A stretch of DNA of 64,000 bases from Endothia cerciana (Eukaryota; Ascomycota; Sordariomycetes; Diaporthales; Cryphonectriaceae). Both the position numbers and the translations under genes were made by a program. Shown here one piece after another: positions 55,931-64,000 of the stretch (position 1 is the stretch's first letter; every line of letters begins with the position of its first letter). The notes under the pieces were generated by a model that saw only the letters and a list, made by a program, of their open reading frames with translations, searched no databases and had not been told where the DNA came from. The stretch lies in the NCBI GenBank assembly GCA_026119935.1, contig JALRMH010000011.1:186001-250000 (forward strand), read 5' to 3'.

Positions 55931-57173
55931 TCAGAAGAGCTCCCACAGAGGCCGAGGCAGCTCAGCAGATGTCTGGGGCCCCTTTCTTACGTCCGCCTCC
56001 CGGATGCCGACGTAGACACATCTTCTCGCAGGGCTGCCCATCGTCACGGATCGGGAGTCCAGGCCGTAGTAGTCGGATATAGAGTGTGTGAGCCAGCGCC
56101 TGCGCCAGCCCTGTCAGTCCCAGATCCTCGCTCGTGAAAACATGGAGAGCATAGACATGGAGGTCATACTTGAAAGCACCGCTCTCGTCGTCCTCCGACG
56201 AGTCAAATATCATCCCGCGGTCGATAGGCTGGTCGTGCACCTCGCGGTGCGCCTTCTTCCACCCGGCATCCCGCGGGGCGCCCTTCCGTCCCACGAAGAC
56301 GACCTCGTCATCCGAAAAGTCGCTCTCGGACTTCTCAAGCTCGGCCTCTCCCGCCCCGGCCCGTTCGGCAAGGAACTGCCTCACGGGCTCCTCGAGCGTG
56401 CGCACCCAGCCCTTGACGCCGGGGGCCTTCTTGACCGTGGCGCGCAGGTCTTGCGGGACCCTGCCCCTGGCCGCGGTGGCCTTCTTCTCCCGCGAGGCGG
56501 CGCTCTTGTCCTCCACCTGCCGCCGCAGGCCGCGGTCCCAGTACTGCGCGACGTGGTATGGGATATGGTGTATCGGGTAGACGGGTCTGGGCTCCCAGTC
56601 GCTGGGTGTCGGCGGCTCGACGTTCGGGACATCGGTCAGGCGCGCTGTGGGCGGGGGTGGGAGGGAACATCAGCTCTCGATACCGCAGATCTCCCTAACG
56701 GAACAATTTGGAGGTTTGCGCAGGAGAGAAGGGGGGGGGGTGGGGGCGAGCTGACCCATATCCCAGCGACGCCTTTGGCGGCTCCCCTCGTTCCCCTTGA
56801 GCAGGGCCTCCCTGCGCTTCATCGAATCGCGCCGCGAATGTGGTCTGCGGGGAGGTGTGATGCCCGCGCGCGCATGTGCCTCATTGAGGGCGATGGTGAC
56901 CCGGGTTGTTGCCGGCGCATCGGTGGCCCGGCGGCCGTGGTCATCGAGCGGGATGGCGAGGGGCGTTCCGCCCGTGCCGCGGGACTCGGGAGACACGCTG
57001 AGCGATTGGAGGGCCGATATGGTCCATGCCTCGATATCGATCGTGCCGGAGGCGGAGTGGGTGTGTTGCGGAGGGTTCTGCGATGGCGGCGGGACGGATG
57101 CGCCGGGTTGGGCGGGAGGAGGTGAGGACAGGTCCGGAGGAGGCGGGACGGCGCTGTACTTGCCGAACGCCAT
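55931..57173 (-). CDS. R3H-domain protein with R3H-associated N-terminal domain
   Basis: Exons 57173-56756, 56644-56170 and 56099-55931, giving 353 aa. Residues 1-105 are Pro/Ser-rich and disordered. About 115-260 form the R3H-associated region (MKRREALLKGNEGSRQRRRW, then by splicing WDMARLTDVPNVEPPTPSDW, and WDRGLRRQVEDKSAASREKK). An acidic segment (SESDFSDDEVVF) follows. The last intron joins AFK to RWLTHSISDYYGLDSRSV, the R3H motif itself (Arg299-xxx-His303), ending in RRCVYVGIREADVRKG. R3H domains bind single-stranded nucleic acid. Without the last splice the frame yields an unrelated C-terminus (ending GAPDIC) and the R3H motif is lost. Function is probably RNA-linked; the target is unknown. 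Confidence 0.88.
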
Positions 57174-58468
57174 AGTGAACAAGATGTAGGGCCCTGACCT
57201 GGCTGAAAAGACCAAGGAGATTCCACCCGTATGTGATCCAGCCGAGACCTCAGACTGAGAGTCTCGGAGCCCAAGCGAGCCAACCTGTTGAGATGAATGT
57301 GAGGAGCAGCAAGAGGCGGGTGGTGATTTGGGGGGGGGGGGGGTGGGTTCACATGGGATCGTGGCCGAGTCTAGTCATAATGACACACGGATAAGTAAGC
57401 TAGGTTCTTCTGTTGCAGCTAGTTGGCCGCCAATCGGAGCCACCCCCCCCCGGGCACATTTCACGCTCTCTCGGTGGGTTATCCCGGGTCCATCAGATAC
57501 GGCTCTCGGGAGCGTTTGGGCGCTCAGGCCTGTAATGCATCCGGGGAACAGGACGAGCTACGCCTAATGAGGTGACGTGTATAAATTCTTATTCCTTATA
57601 CGAAGTCGTAAGCCGTCTTGGAAGAGCCCACGGAGCATACCGACATATCTCGGACAGCAAGGGGGCACGAGCAAATGCATGTGTCACTCGTGTTTCTACG
57701 GGTTGCTTGGCGCAGGCCCCATCTTCATCATCACGTTTGATGAAAGCCAATATATTCAGTTGACAGGCTTATGGCAGACATCTTTATTCTCAACAAGGCA
57801 GTTAGCGAAATGCAGAACTACAATATGTCGCCGGACCCTGATCTTCGGTGTCGCTGGATACGGCACTTCGCCCGAATCCATGTAAGTTGATTGGCCGCCT
57901 TTGCCTGCCTCGAGCAACCTATTCTAGAAGATCTGAATTTTTCTTGTATTTGGCGTTCAGAGCTGTGTTATCGATGCCTCGATCGGGTAGGTCTCAACAG
58001 TGGCTGTCAACCTTGCAAGAAGGTACCATACATGATATGGGGAGCATGGTGAGCGTAAAATGCATCCCAGTCGACGCCACTGCGTCCGTCCCATCCGCGT
58101 AGTCAAATACTGTCCACCGAAGAAATCCCAATGCTCAGTATGCAGCCGGCCCGCAACACCTGACATGTGTGCCTTGGTATTGCGGACTGTGCGATCCGAT
58201 AATTCGAGCACGCCAATCTCTACACACGAAACCAGTGAAAGTCCCGCCCCCCACAGGTTGTCTTAGTGTGGTGGCCAATCCTGTTCGCGTGAGTAGACTG
58301 TGCCTGCCTGTCTTCTGTCCAGCACTAATGCGTTTTCTTGGGTCATGTATGGCCTCTTGTCCGTCGGTGGTGAATCTGGCTTAGTATCGTCTATCGACGA
58401 GACTGTGTGTGACCCTCGCCATCGCAATGGCACCTGCACAGCGACAAGATGGTTCCCTCTTCGAGCTC
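57174..58468. other. 1.3 kb intergenic region
   Basis: Between the R3H gene start and the PQ-loop gene end. G-run and C-run homopolymers lie near 57330-57342 and 57445. Short open frames have no motif. The R3H promoter should lie near 57174-57400. Confidence 0.5.
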
Positions 58469-59648
58469 TCAATTCCCATCGTACCTGTGGGTTGAGGAGG
58501 AGTTACCGATCCCGCCAGGCCTGAGCAGTGGTTGCGTCTCGGCTGCCGCGTCGCTCTCCTGGCGATCGAGAATGTCGCCGAGCTGATCTTGTGACGTCGC
58601 ATAGTGCTCGGGGTGGCCAGTGTACCTCGTGGGCGTGTTCTCGTCCAGGCCATTAGCGTAGACACGGGAGAGCGAGCGAGGCAGCGGGGGTCTCCTAGGG
58701 TCGTCCGTCGAGCGGCCCGACGCGAAGACGTAGTACAAAGCCATGCTGAGCAGGATACCTTGCATGATGGCCGTGAGCAGGAAGATTCCCCAGGTGCTCC
58801 AGCCGGCCCAACCCAGCCTGACCGCCAAGCTCGCCGCGAACAGCAGACCACCGGGGGTCTGGATGCACATCATGGGTATGCTCAAGCTGCCGACATGCTT
58901 GAGATGGTACGTCATCGTGATCTGTGGGATGTACTGGACGGCGGCTAGTCCGGCAGCTAGGACGCCGTTGAAGATAGCCCAGCCGTTCAGATGGGAGGGG
59001 TAGATGAGTACAATGACGGCACTGATGATGACGGTAAGCAGGATGTGGACAAGGACGACCGTAGCGACCATGACCGCAGTCTGCCACCTAGGCTCCTCCT
59101 CGGCCTCTTCGAGCTCCTCTTCGGAGACGTTGGCGTTCACATAGCGGAAGAAGACCAGGAACAATATGAATCTGCCCGAGGGTTAGTGCACACGCACGGA
59201 ATCTGGACGGGCCACGGCAACTGACATGAAGGCGAAGCAGACCCATTGCACACCTAGCTGTACGATGCCAAGCACGCCGGCCACGCACTCGAGAGTCTCC
59301 AGCTCTTTACAGCAGGCCGCGTCCTGTATACTCTTGGGGAGGGTGAGGATGTTGGCGAACCCAGCGGTTGCCGAGGTGGTGCCGAGCAGGACGAAGTACG
59401 GAGAGATGCCTTCAGAGGTTCCGCGGGTGATGATCCGGTAGTGTTGGGGCATGTAGGAGATCAGCATCCCGATGACGATGATGCTATGTCCATGTTAGCA
59501 GGCGCGATAATGTTTTGTATACACATGGCCCGGTGGTAGTGGACTGGTGTGATACGTGGGCCCCCGAGGACCATACATACACAGAGACAACGAGGTTCAC
59601 GAAACCGGGTTCGCGCAGGTCGCTGCACTTATCCACGAAGACGTCCAT
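58469..59648 (-). CDS. PQ-loop repeat membrane protein (vacuolar/lysosomal transporter type)
   Basis: Exons 59648-59581, 59483-59226 and 59171-58469 (introns of 97 and 54 bp, both phase 2), giving 342 aa. The two PQ motifs stand at LISYMPQHYRIITRG (first repeat, about 30-45) and VQYIPQITMTYHLKHVGSLS (second repeat). Seven hydrophobic segments are predicted. They include SVIIVIGMLISYMPQ, FVLLGTTSATAGFANI, IFILFLVFFRYV, TAVMVATVVLVHILLTVIISAVIV and GIFLLTAIMQGILLSMALYYV. A Glu-rich loop (VSEEELEEAEEEPR) and a Ser/Arg-rich tail with a QPLLRP dileucine-like signal fit vacuolar sorting. Relatives (Ypq, cystinosin, PQLC2) export amino acids from the vacuole; the substrate here is unknown. ATG 59648 begins MDVFVDKCSDL, which fits the family start. 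Confidence 0.88.
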
Positions 59649-60865
59649 CGTGGCCAAGGCTCGGGGCTCGGGGCGCGGCGCCGCGGCGGCTAGGCAAGAA
59701 GCCGTAGGGTCGCAGGGGCCGGCTACCGACAGTTGCAGCCTAAGCGGGATCGCGCGCGATATCTTTGTGGCCGATGATATCGGACCACGCGGTGGAACGC
59801 GGGCGACGGAATTGGGTTTCTGGGAGAGGCGGAGGACGCAGACGTGTGTGTTTGGTGCAGCTGAAAGAAAGTCGGACGTCAAGTCGACCTAGATGCTGCA
59901 GGGACCAGGCGAGGGCCGCCCGAAACCGACGGCGCCGAGGCGCGCTAAGGAAAGGCACACAGAAGCCAAGACCTAGCTCGATGACGGATGGTCATGGGCG
60001 ACTTCCGAGGGGGGCATCGACGGCGAAGAAGGAACGCGGGGTACGTGGTGTGATGGCTCGATGCGCCGTGGGAATGCCTTCGAGGGAAGGACGAGAGGTG
60101 AGGTGTGTTCGAAATCGACGGCTCACGGTAAGAGGAAGCGTGGTGACGAAAGTCACGATGCTTCGTCACGATGGGCTGGGCGATGGATGATGGCAGGTGA
60201 GGTGGCAGCTGTATGCAGTAAGTAGGTGCAGGCATGGCATTCCTGAATGACGGGTTGCCAGGTGTGTGGGTCCCAGGTGCCAGGCTGCCCTGCAGGCCTG
60301 GTAACAGGGGGTGGTGGGCTTCTCCAGACAGTGACACTGTATAGTGGGTAACGGCGCAAGCGGAGGCGGCTGGCCCAGGCCCTGCCCCTGCCGCCAGTTG
60401 GGCATCCACTACCACTGTCAATAATAAGCCGATTGGTCTTGGTGAGGAGGGATCCATTCATTGCCGTTCCAGCCTTGAAGGCTTCGGCTTCTTGGGATGG
60501 CTCGGCTCGATGTGAGGCCACCGAGGCAGTCCATCCAAGGTATGAACTCCTCATCGTGTCGTGCCAGAGAGAATGGCCCTGCAAAAGATTGTCCCAGATC
60601 AGGTGCTTCTGCCTAGGAGGTGATTGTGGTGTTCAATTATCCGAATTTGGTCATCAAATGAGCTACTATGTCCACAGTTCTGTCGTCATAACCCACTGTC
60701 TCAGTTTTCGGTCAACAGCGTGGGCTCGCTTCAATATCGATACAACAAGCCATCTTGCCACACATTCGAGGGTCTCGCGACCATGAGCCAAGATAGACTG
60801 GACAGGGTTCGAGGCGAATTTTGAGCCGGGACATCGGTCGCCGCTTTCCAGGCAGATACTGGACG
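59649..60865. promoter_or_regulatory. divergent promoter region, PQ-loop / WD40 genes
   Basis: 1.2 kb between the two start codons. Open frames of up to 170 codons on - and 141 on + show no motif. No clear TATA box was recognised close to either ATG. Confidence 0.45.
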
Positions 60866-62444
60866 ATGGCGAGCAACAGACCAGAGCTGAGCCTCTTGGC
60901 TCTAAGCGACCATGGAGGTTGTGATGTGGACGATACCGACTACGGCTCAGACAAGCCTGTGTTTACAGACACCTCCTTGAGCGTTTCCAGCTCAGCTTCT
61001 ACTTGTGCCTCCAGCTCATCTGGGACTCCCGAGACTACGGCCCCCGGAACCTCATTCTACAAGAGCGCTCAGTGGTAAGTCGAGTCGCACGGCTTGGTTT
61101 ACTCAGGTACTGATCAAACTATAAAGGACGCGTGATGGGACGACCATCATAACATCTTCCTACGACCTGCAGATTTGTAGCTTCCTCGTCCCCACTGATC
61201 TGCTCGAGCTTAGAGACCATCCCCTCGTCCTGCGACCTCACAGGACACTCCGACTTGCTGAACCAACGAATGTCGTGGCATCAGCCCCTTATTATGACAT
61301 ACGCTTCCCAAACACAGACCACCTCCTGGTCGCCTGCCGTGACCACCCCCTCCAGCTCTATCAAGCACTCTCACCCGACAAGACCACCCCCGAGGATGAT
61401 GACTCGCAGACCGGGGGTGGGACCGGGTGGGATGTCCCCATCAGTTCTTACCGCCTCACATCCCCTACGACCGAGGCTTACCTGCCGGTCCACTCCATCG
61501 TCTGGCCGTACCCGGGCACGCACTTCTACGCGGGCACCAGGGACCTCATCGCCGAGTTCGACATCACGCGCAGCGGCGAGGGGCCGTCCGCCCGCCTCCC
61601 TACCATCCCCTCCAGGCGCCACATCCGCAAGGGCAACGGCATCGGCATGCGCGGGACGGTGTCCGCGCTGAGCGCCCAGACCGCCGCAGACGACGCGCCC
61701 ACCGGGCTGGTCGCCGCCGGGACCTGGACGCGGTGGCTCGGGCTGTACGACGTGCGCCGCTCGGGCGAGTGCACCGCGACGTGGAGCATCAGGGAGGCCG
61801 CCGAGGGCGTGGCCGTCACCGCTCCGCCCGCGACCGAGCGCAATCTGCGCGGGGAGGCTACCCCTCCGGCCGGGGGTGTCGGCGGTGCCGGTATACTGCA
61901 GACGGCCTGGTCACCGTGCGGACGATATCTCCTGGTGAACGAGCGGCAGTCGACGGGCATGCTCGTCTACGACGTGCGCGTGACCAACAAGCTCCTCGGG
62001 TGTCTCGCGGGCCGTGATGCCAGGACGCATCAGCGGCTGAGCTGCGATGTCTTCCGAGGTCTGGACGGCGTCGGGGGCTTCGAGGTCTGGGCCGGCGCGA
62101 AGGACGGCGCGGTGAAGGTCTGGGAAGGCGTCGGCAATGCTGAGGGCTGCCAGTGGCCCTCGTGGGACTTCTCTGCCGTGGATGGCAGGCCTGTGGAACC
62201 AGGATCGGCCGCGCCAGCCCTGGGGAGCATCGGTCTACACCATAGCGGATCCGTTGTGGCGACTGCTTCGGGTTGTTGGACGATGCCTGGAGAGGATGGA
62301 GACACGGCCTCATCAACTTCAGACCTCGATGATTCTGAGGGTGACAACTCAGTCCCCCCGACGGTCGGCAGTCCTTTGCCTGGTAGCAGGAAAATGCGGC
62401 AGTCGAGCCTCAAGCTTTGGAGGATCGGAGGGGCTCCTACTTAG
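60866..62444 (+). CDS. WRAP53/TCAB1 - Swt21-like WD40 protein
   Basis: Exons 60866-61074 and 61127-62444 (52 bp intron, phase 2), giving 508 aa. ATG 60866 opens MASNRPELSLL. A disordered Ser/Thr-rich part leads to FYKSAQW|TRDGTTIITSSYDLQICSF, the first blade and typical start of this family. RTLRLAEPTNVVASAPYYDIRFP and DHLLVACRDHPLQLYQ follow, then YLPVHSIVWPYPGTHFYAG and ILQTAWSPCGRYLLVNERQS. Late blades have GFEVWAGAKDGAVKVWEG and LGSIGLHHSGSVVATASG. In animals WRAP53 delivers small Cajal-body RNAs and telomerase RNA; yeast Swt21 binds the U1 snRNP. A role in small nuclear RNA biogenesis is inferred from homology. Confidence 0.88.
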
Positions 62445-62969
62445 GCTGTACAGAACGCGGTGATACGGGCGGACGGCTCGCTAAAAAGCACAGGTTCTAT
62501 TTCCGCCGTACTACAGCTTCGCATTTCTATGCTGCGCTGCCCACCGGTCCGGCTCCCTAGATTTCTGCAGTAGCAAGTGCCGAGAAACGGAAGCTTGACC
62601 TCGTCGGCGTCCCCCTCTCCCGTATGAATGCGTCGATCTGCATAGGACTTGTCGAAGGCCAACGATGCCAAGGTATTGAACCCAAAAAGAAGTCGATGTC
62701 TGCGTCCTGGTACGGATCTCAGCCCTAGGAGGCGGCACGCGGATCAGTCACACAATATAGGAGGTGAGCAGGTAAGGTCACCGGATGCAGAAGCTATCTG
62801 TTTGCTATATTCGACCCGTATTTTTTTCAAAGTTCTTAGTAGCTTTTGCCAGCCTCAGAATAGCGTGTACATGCAAAGCGAGGTGTATGTGGTACGAGAT
62901 TCTTCCATCACGTAACAGCTGGCAATGTTCGTCCCAAATTTTGTTGGACGCCGCCCTTTACTCCTCTAA
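62445..62969. other. convergent intergenic region
   Basis: 525 bp between the stop codons of the WD40 gene and the right-edge gene. Nothing specific was recognised. Confidence 0.5.
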
Positions 62970-64000
62970 TCACCGATTCCATAGCTCATCCACGGCTTTG
63001 CTAACATTTCCCAAGACCCTCGGACCGACAAACTGCCCGAATCGGCGCATCCTCTCAGCTCTGGTCATCGTCACGAAGGCACCCAAGCCATACTGAGCTG
63101 AATCTGCTGCGTCGCCGCAGGGATTTGGCGGCCTCAGCTGGTTCGCCACCACCTGGGCCGCGAAGACATTGAAACCCGCCCTCCGCAGGAAGAGCTCCCA
63201 AAGCGTCTCGACTTCAAGCAGGCCGGTCAGGACCTCGGACTGGTCCGCACCGTACCGGCAGATGCAAGAAGACACCCAAGCTGCTAAAGTCACGTCTCCT
63301 CCGCCAACATAATGTACCTGGATACCACGGTCGAGACCGCTCGAGAATCCCTGAAGCTCTTGGAGCGCAATCAAGTCTGATGACGAGATCTCATTGAGCG
63401 TATCGTCACCGCCTCCTTCTCCTCCTACGAGAACGATGAGTCGCTCGTATCGTATTGAGGCTTTCTCGACCCGAGCCTGGACCATGCTCCTATTGGTTCC
63501 TTCCCTGGGCTTCTGGCGAACCCGGATCATAGACGTCATAATGATTCCTGTGGTCGGGGATACAGAGATGTCTGCATCATTGGCAAGGTCAGGGACGACC
63601 TCGGTGCGAGCAACGGAACCCTGTCGCCAGACAGAAGTATTGTGGGCATCATAGTCTCGTTCTAACAGCGTCAGGGCTGGGATGAGGCCTTCGATAGCCC
63701 GAATCATAAGTCGAGGGATCTTGATAGATATAAAGACCGTCAACGGGATCGATGGCGGGTTGAGTGATGGACAGGGAGCATTGTGCTTTATTGCCGACCG
63801 TTGCGGAGTCTGACTGTCGAGCTTTCTCCTGACACTTTCGGACTTTTGAGTGTCCTCGGATATTGGATTGAGTGTTGGAATTACCGGATCCTCGGTTTTC
63901 TGAGAGGAGAAAAACTTGCTGTGTGTCCAAAGCTTCTTCTTTGGCGCGTGAACTTCCATAAAACTGGCCAGCAACCTCGCAGAGGCTCCTGGAGAGTCTC
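62970..64000 (-). CDS. XPF/ERCC4-like protein resembling Zip2/SHOC1, 5' end beyond the window
   Basis: The frame is open from the right edge to the stop at 62970 (about 342 codons). ATG candidates inside the window are probably internal. After a linker, PLTVFISIKIPRLMIRAIEGL, LLERDYDAHNTSVW, ADISVSPTTGIIMTS and RYERLIVLVGGEG follow the strand-helix order of an ERCC4-type domain. The catalytic ERKxxxD signature is not present: LERDYD stands near its position. GIQVHYVGGGDVTLAAWVSSC continues the fold. The last 100 residues (TLWELFLRRAGFNVFAAQVV...AFVTMTRAERMRRFGQFVG) resemble a tandem helix-hairpin-helix. Inactive XPF-like proteins with this plan (Zip2, SHOC1) act in meiotic crossover formation. 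A relative of Eme1/Fancm types is the alternative. Confidence 0.55.
   Translation of the reverse strand, partial: DSPGASARLLASFMEVHAPKKKLWTHSKFFSSQKTEDPVIPTLNPISEDTQKSESVRRKLDSQTPQRSAIKHNAPCPSLNPPSIPLTVFISIKIPRLMIRAIEGLIPALTLLERDYDAHNTSVWRQGSVARTEVVPDLANDADISVSPTTGIIMTSMIRVRQKPREGTNRSMVQARVEKASIRYERLIVLVGGEGGGDDTLNEISSSDLIALQELQGFSSGLDRGIQVHYVGGGDVTLAAWVSSCICRYGADQSEVLTGLLEVETLWELFLRRAGFNVFAAQVVANQLRPPNPCGDAADSAQYGLGAFVTMTRAERMRRFGQFVGPRVLGNVSKAVDELWNR

Noticed and set aside
56088..57125. 345-codon + frame opposite the R3H gene
   Set aside because: Shadow frame; the minus strand gives a coherent spliced R3H protein.
1..64000. CRISPR arrays, insertion sequences, bacterial operons or transposons with terminal repeats
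   Set aside because: No regularly spaced repeats, no transposase or reverse-transcriptase motifs and no terminal repeat pairs were seen; gene structure is eukaryotic throughout.

Overview
This 64 kb window comes from the nuclear genome of a filamentous ascomycete (Pezizomycotina, most likely Sordariomycetes). The genes are intron-bearing, with introns of about 49-137 bp, mostly GT-AG with consensus-like donors. Several families point the same way: a fungal N-terminal motif on a divergent kinase, an ankyrin-CorA fusion, a Yvc1-type vacuolar channel, a fungal MED21 and an Rrg7-like protein. Intergenic DNA is long and full of homopolymers and microsatellites. No tRNA, rRNA, CRISPR array or intact transposon was recognised.

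Layout. 1-2763: 3' part of a gene for a divergent protein kinase, cut by the left edge. 2764-7513: repeat-rich DNA without a convincing gene. 7514-16126: a compact housekeeping block with mitochondrial Lon protease (PIM1), a small acidic/charged hypothetical protein, a mitochondrial Rrg7-like PD-(D/E)xK protein, Mediator subunit MED21 and an Sdt1/Phm8-like HAD nucleotidase. 16127-18967: a large disordered, probably nuclear protein. 21914-25280: an eight-exon KH-domain RNA-binding protein. 26564-29527: a nine-exon vacuolar TRP-type Ca2+ channel (Yvc1).

29.6-38 kb is an accessory-looking stretch: an F-box relic, at least two minus-strand coding relics with frameshifts and in-frame stops, and a 0.2 kb polypyrimidine tract. 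38155-44152 carries a polytopic membrane protein, a small basic hypothetical protein and a Mid2/Wsc-like surface protein with signal peptide, Cys-rich ectodomain, Ser-rich stalk, one membrane segment and a cytoplasmic tail. After 3.4 kb of repeats come a second Ser/Thr-rich single-pass protein (47634-48939) and a convergent ankyrin-CorA fusion (49273-52730).

The right part holds a DJ-1/Hsp31-type glyoxalase, an R3H-domain protein, a PQ-loop transporter, a WRAP53/Swt21-like WD40 protein and, cut by the right edge, a protein resembling XPF/ERCC4-like meiotic factors of the Zip2/SHOC1 type.

Most genes are unrelated neighbours rather than a pathway. The exception worth considering is 42-53 kb, where two wall-sensor-like proteins sit beside an ankyrin-CorA membrane protein. 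All gene models were spliced by eye: exon phases were checked to add up and the joined proteins were compared with remembered family patterns. No database search was run.
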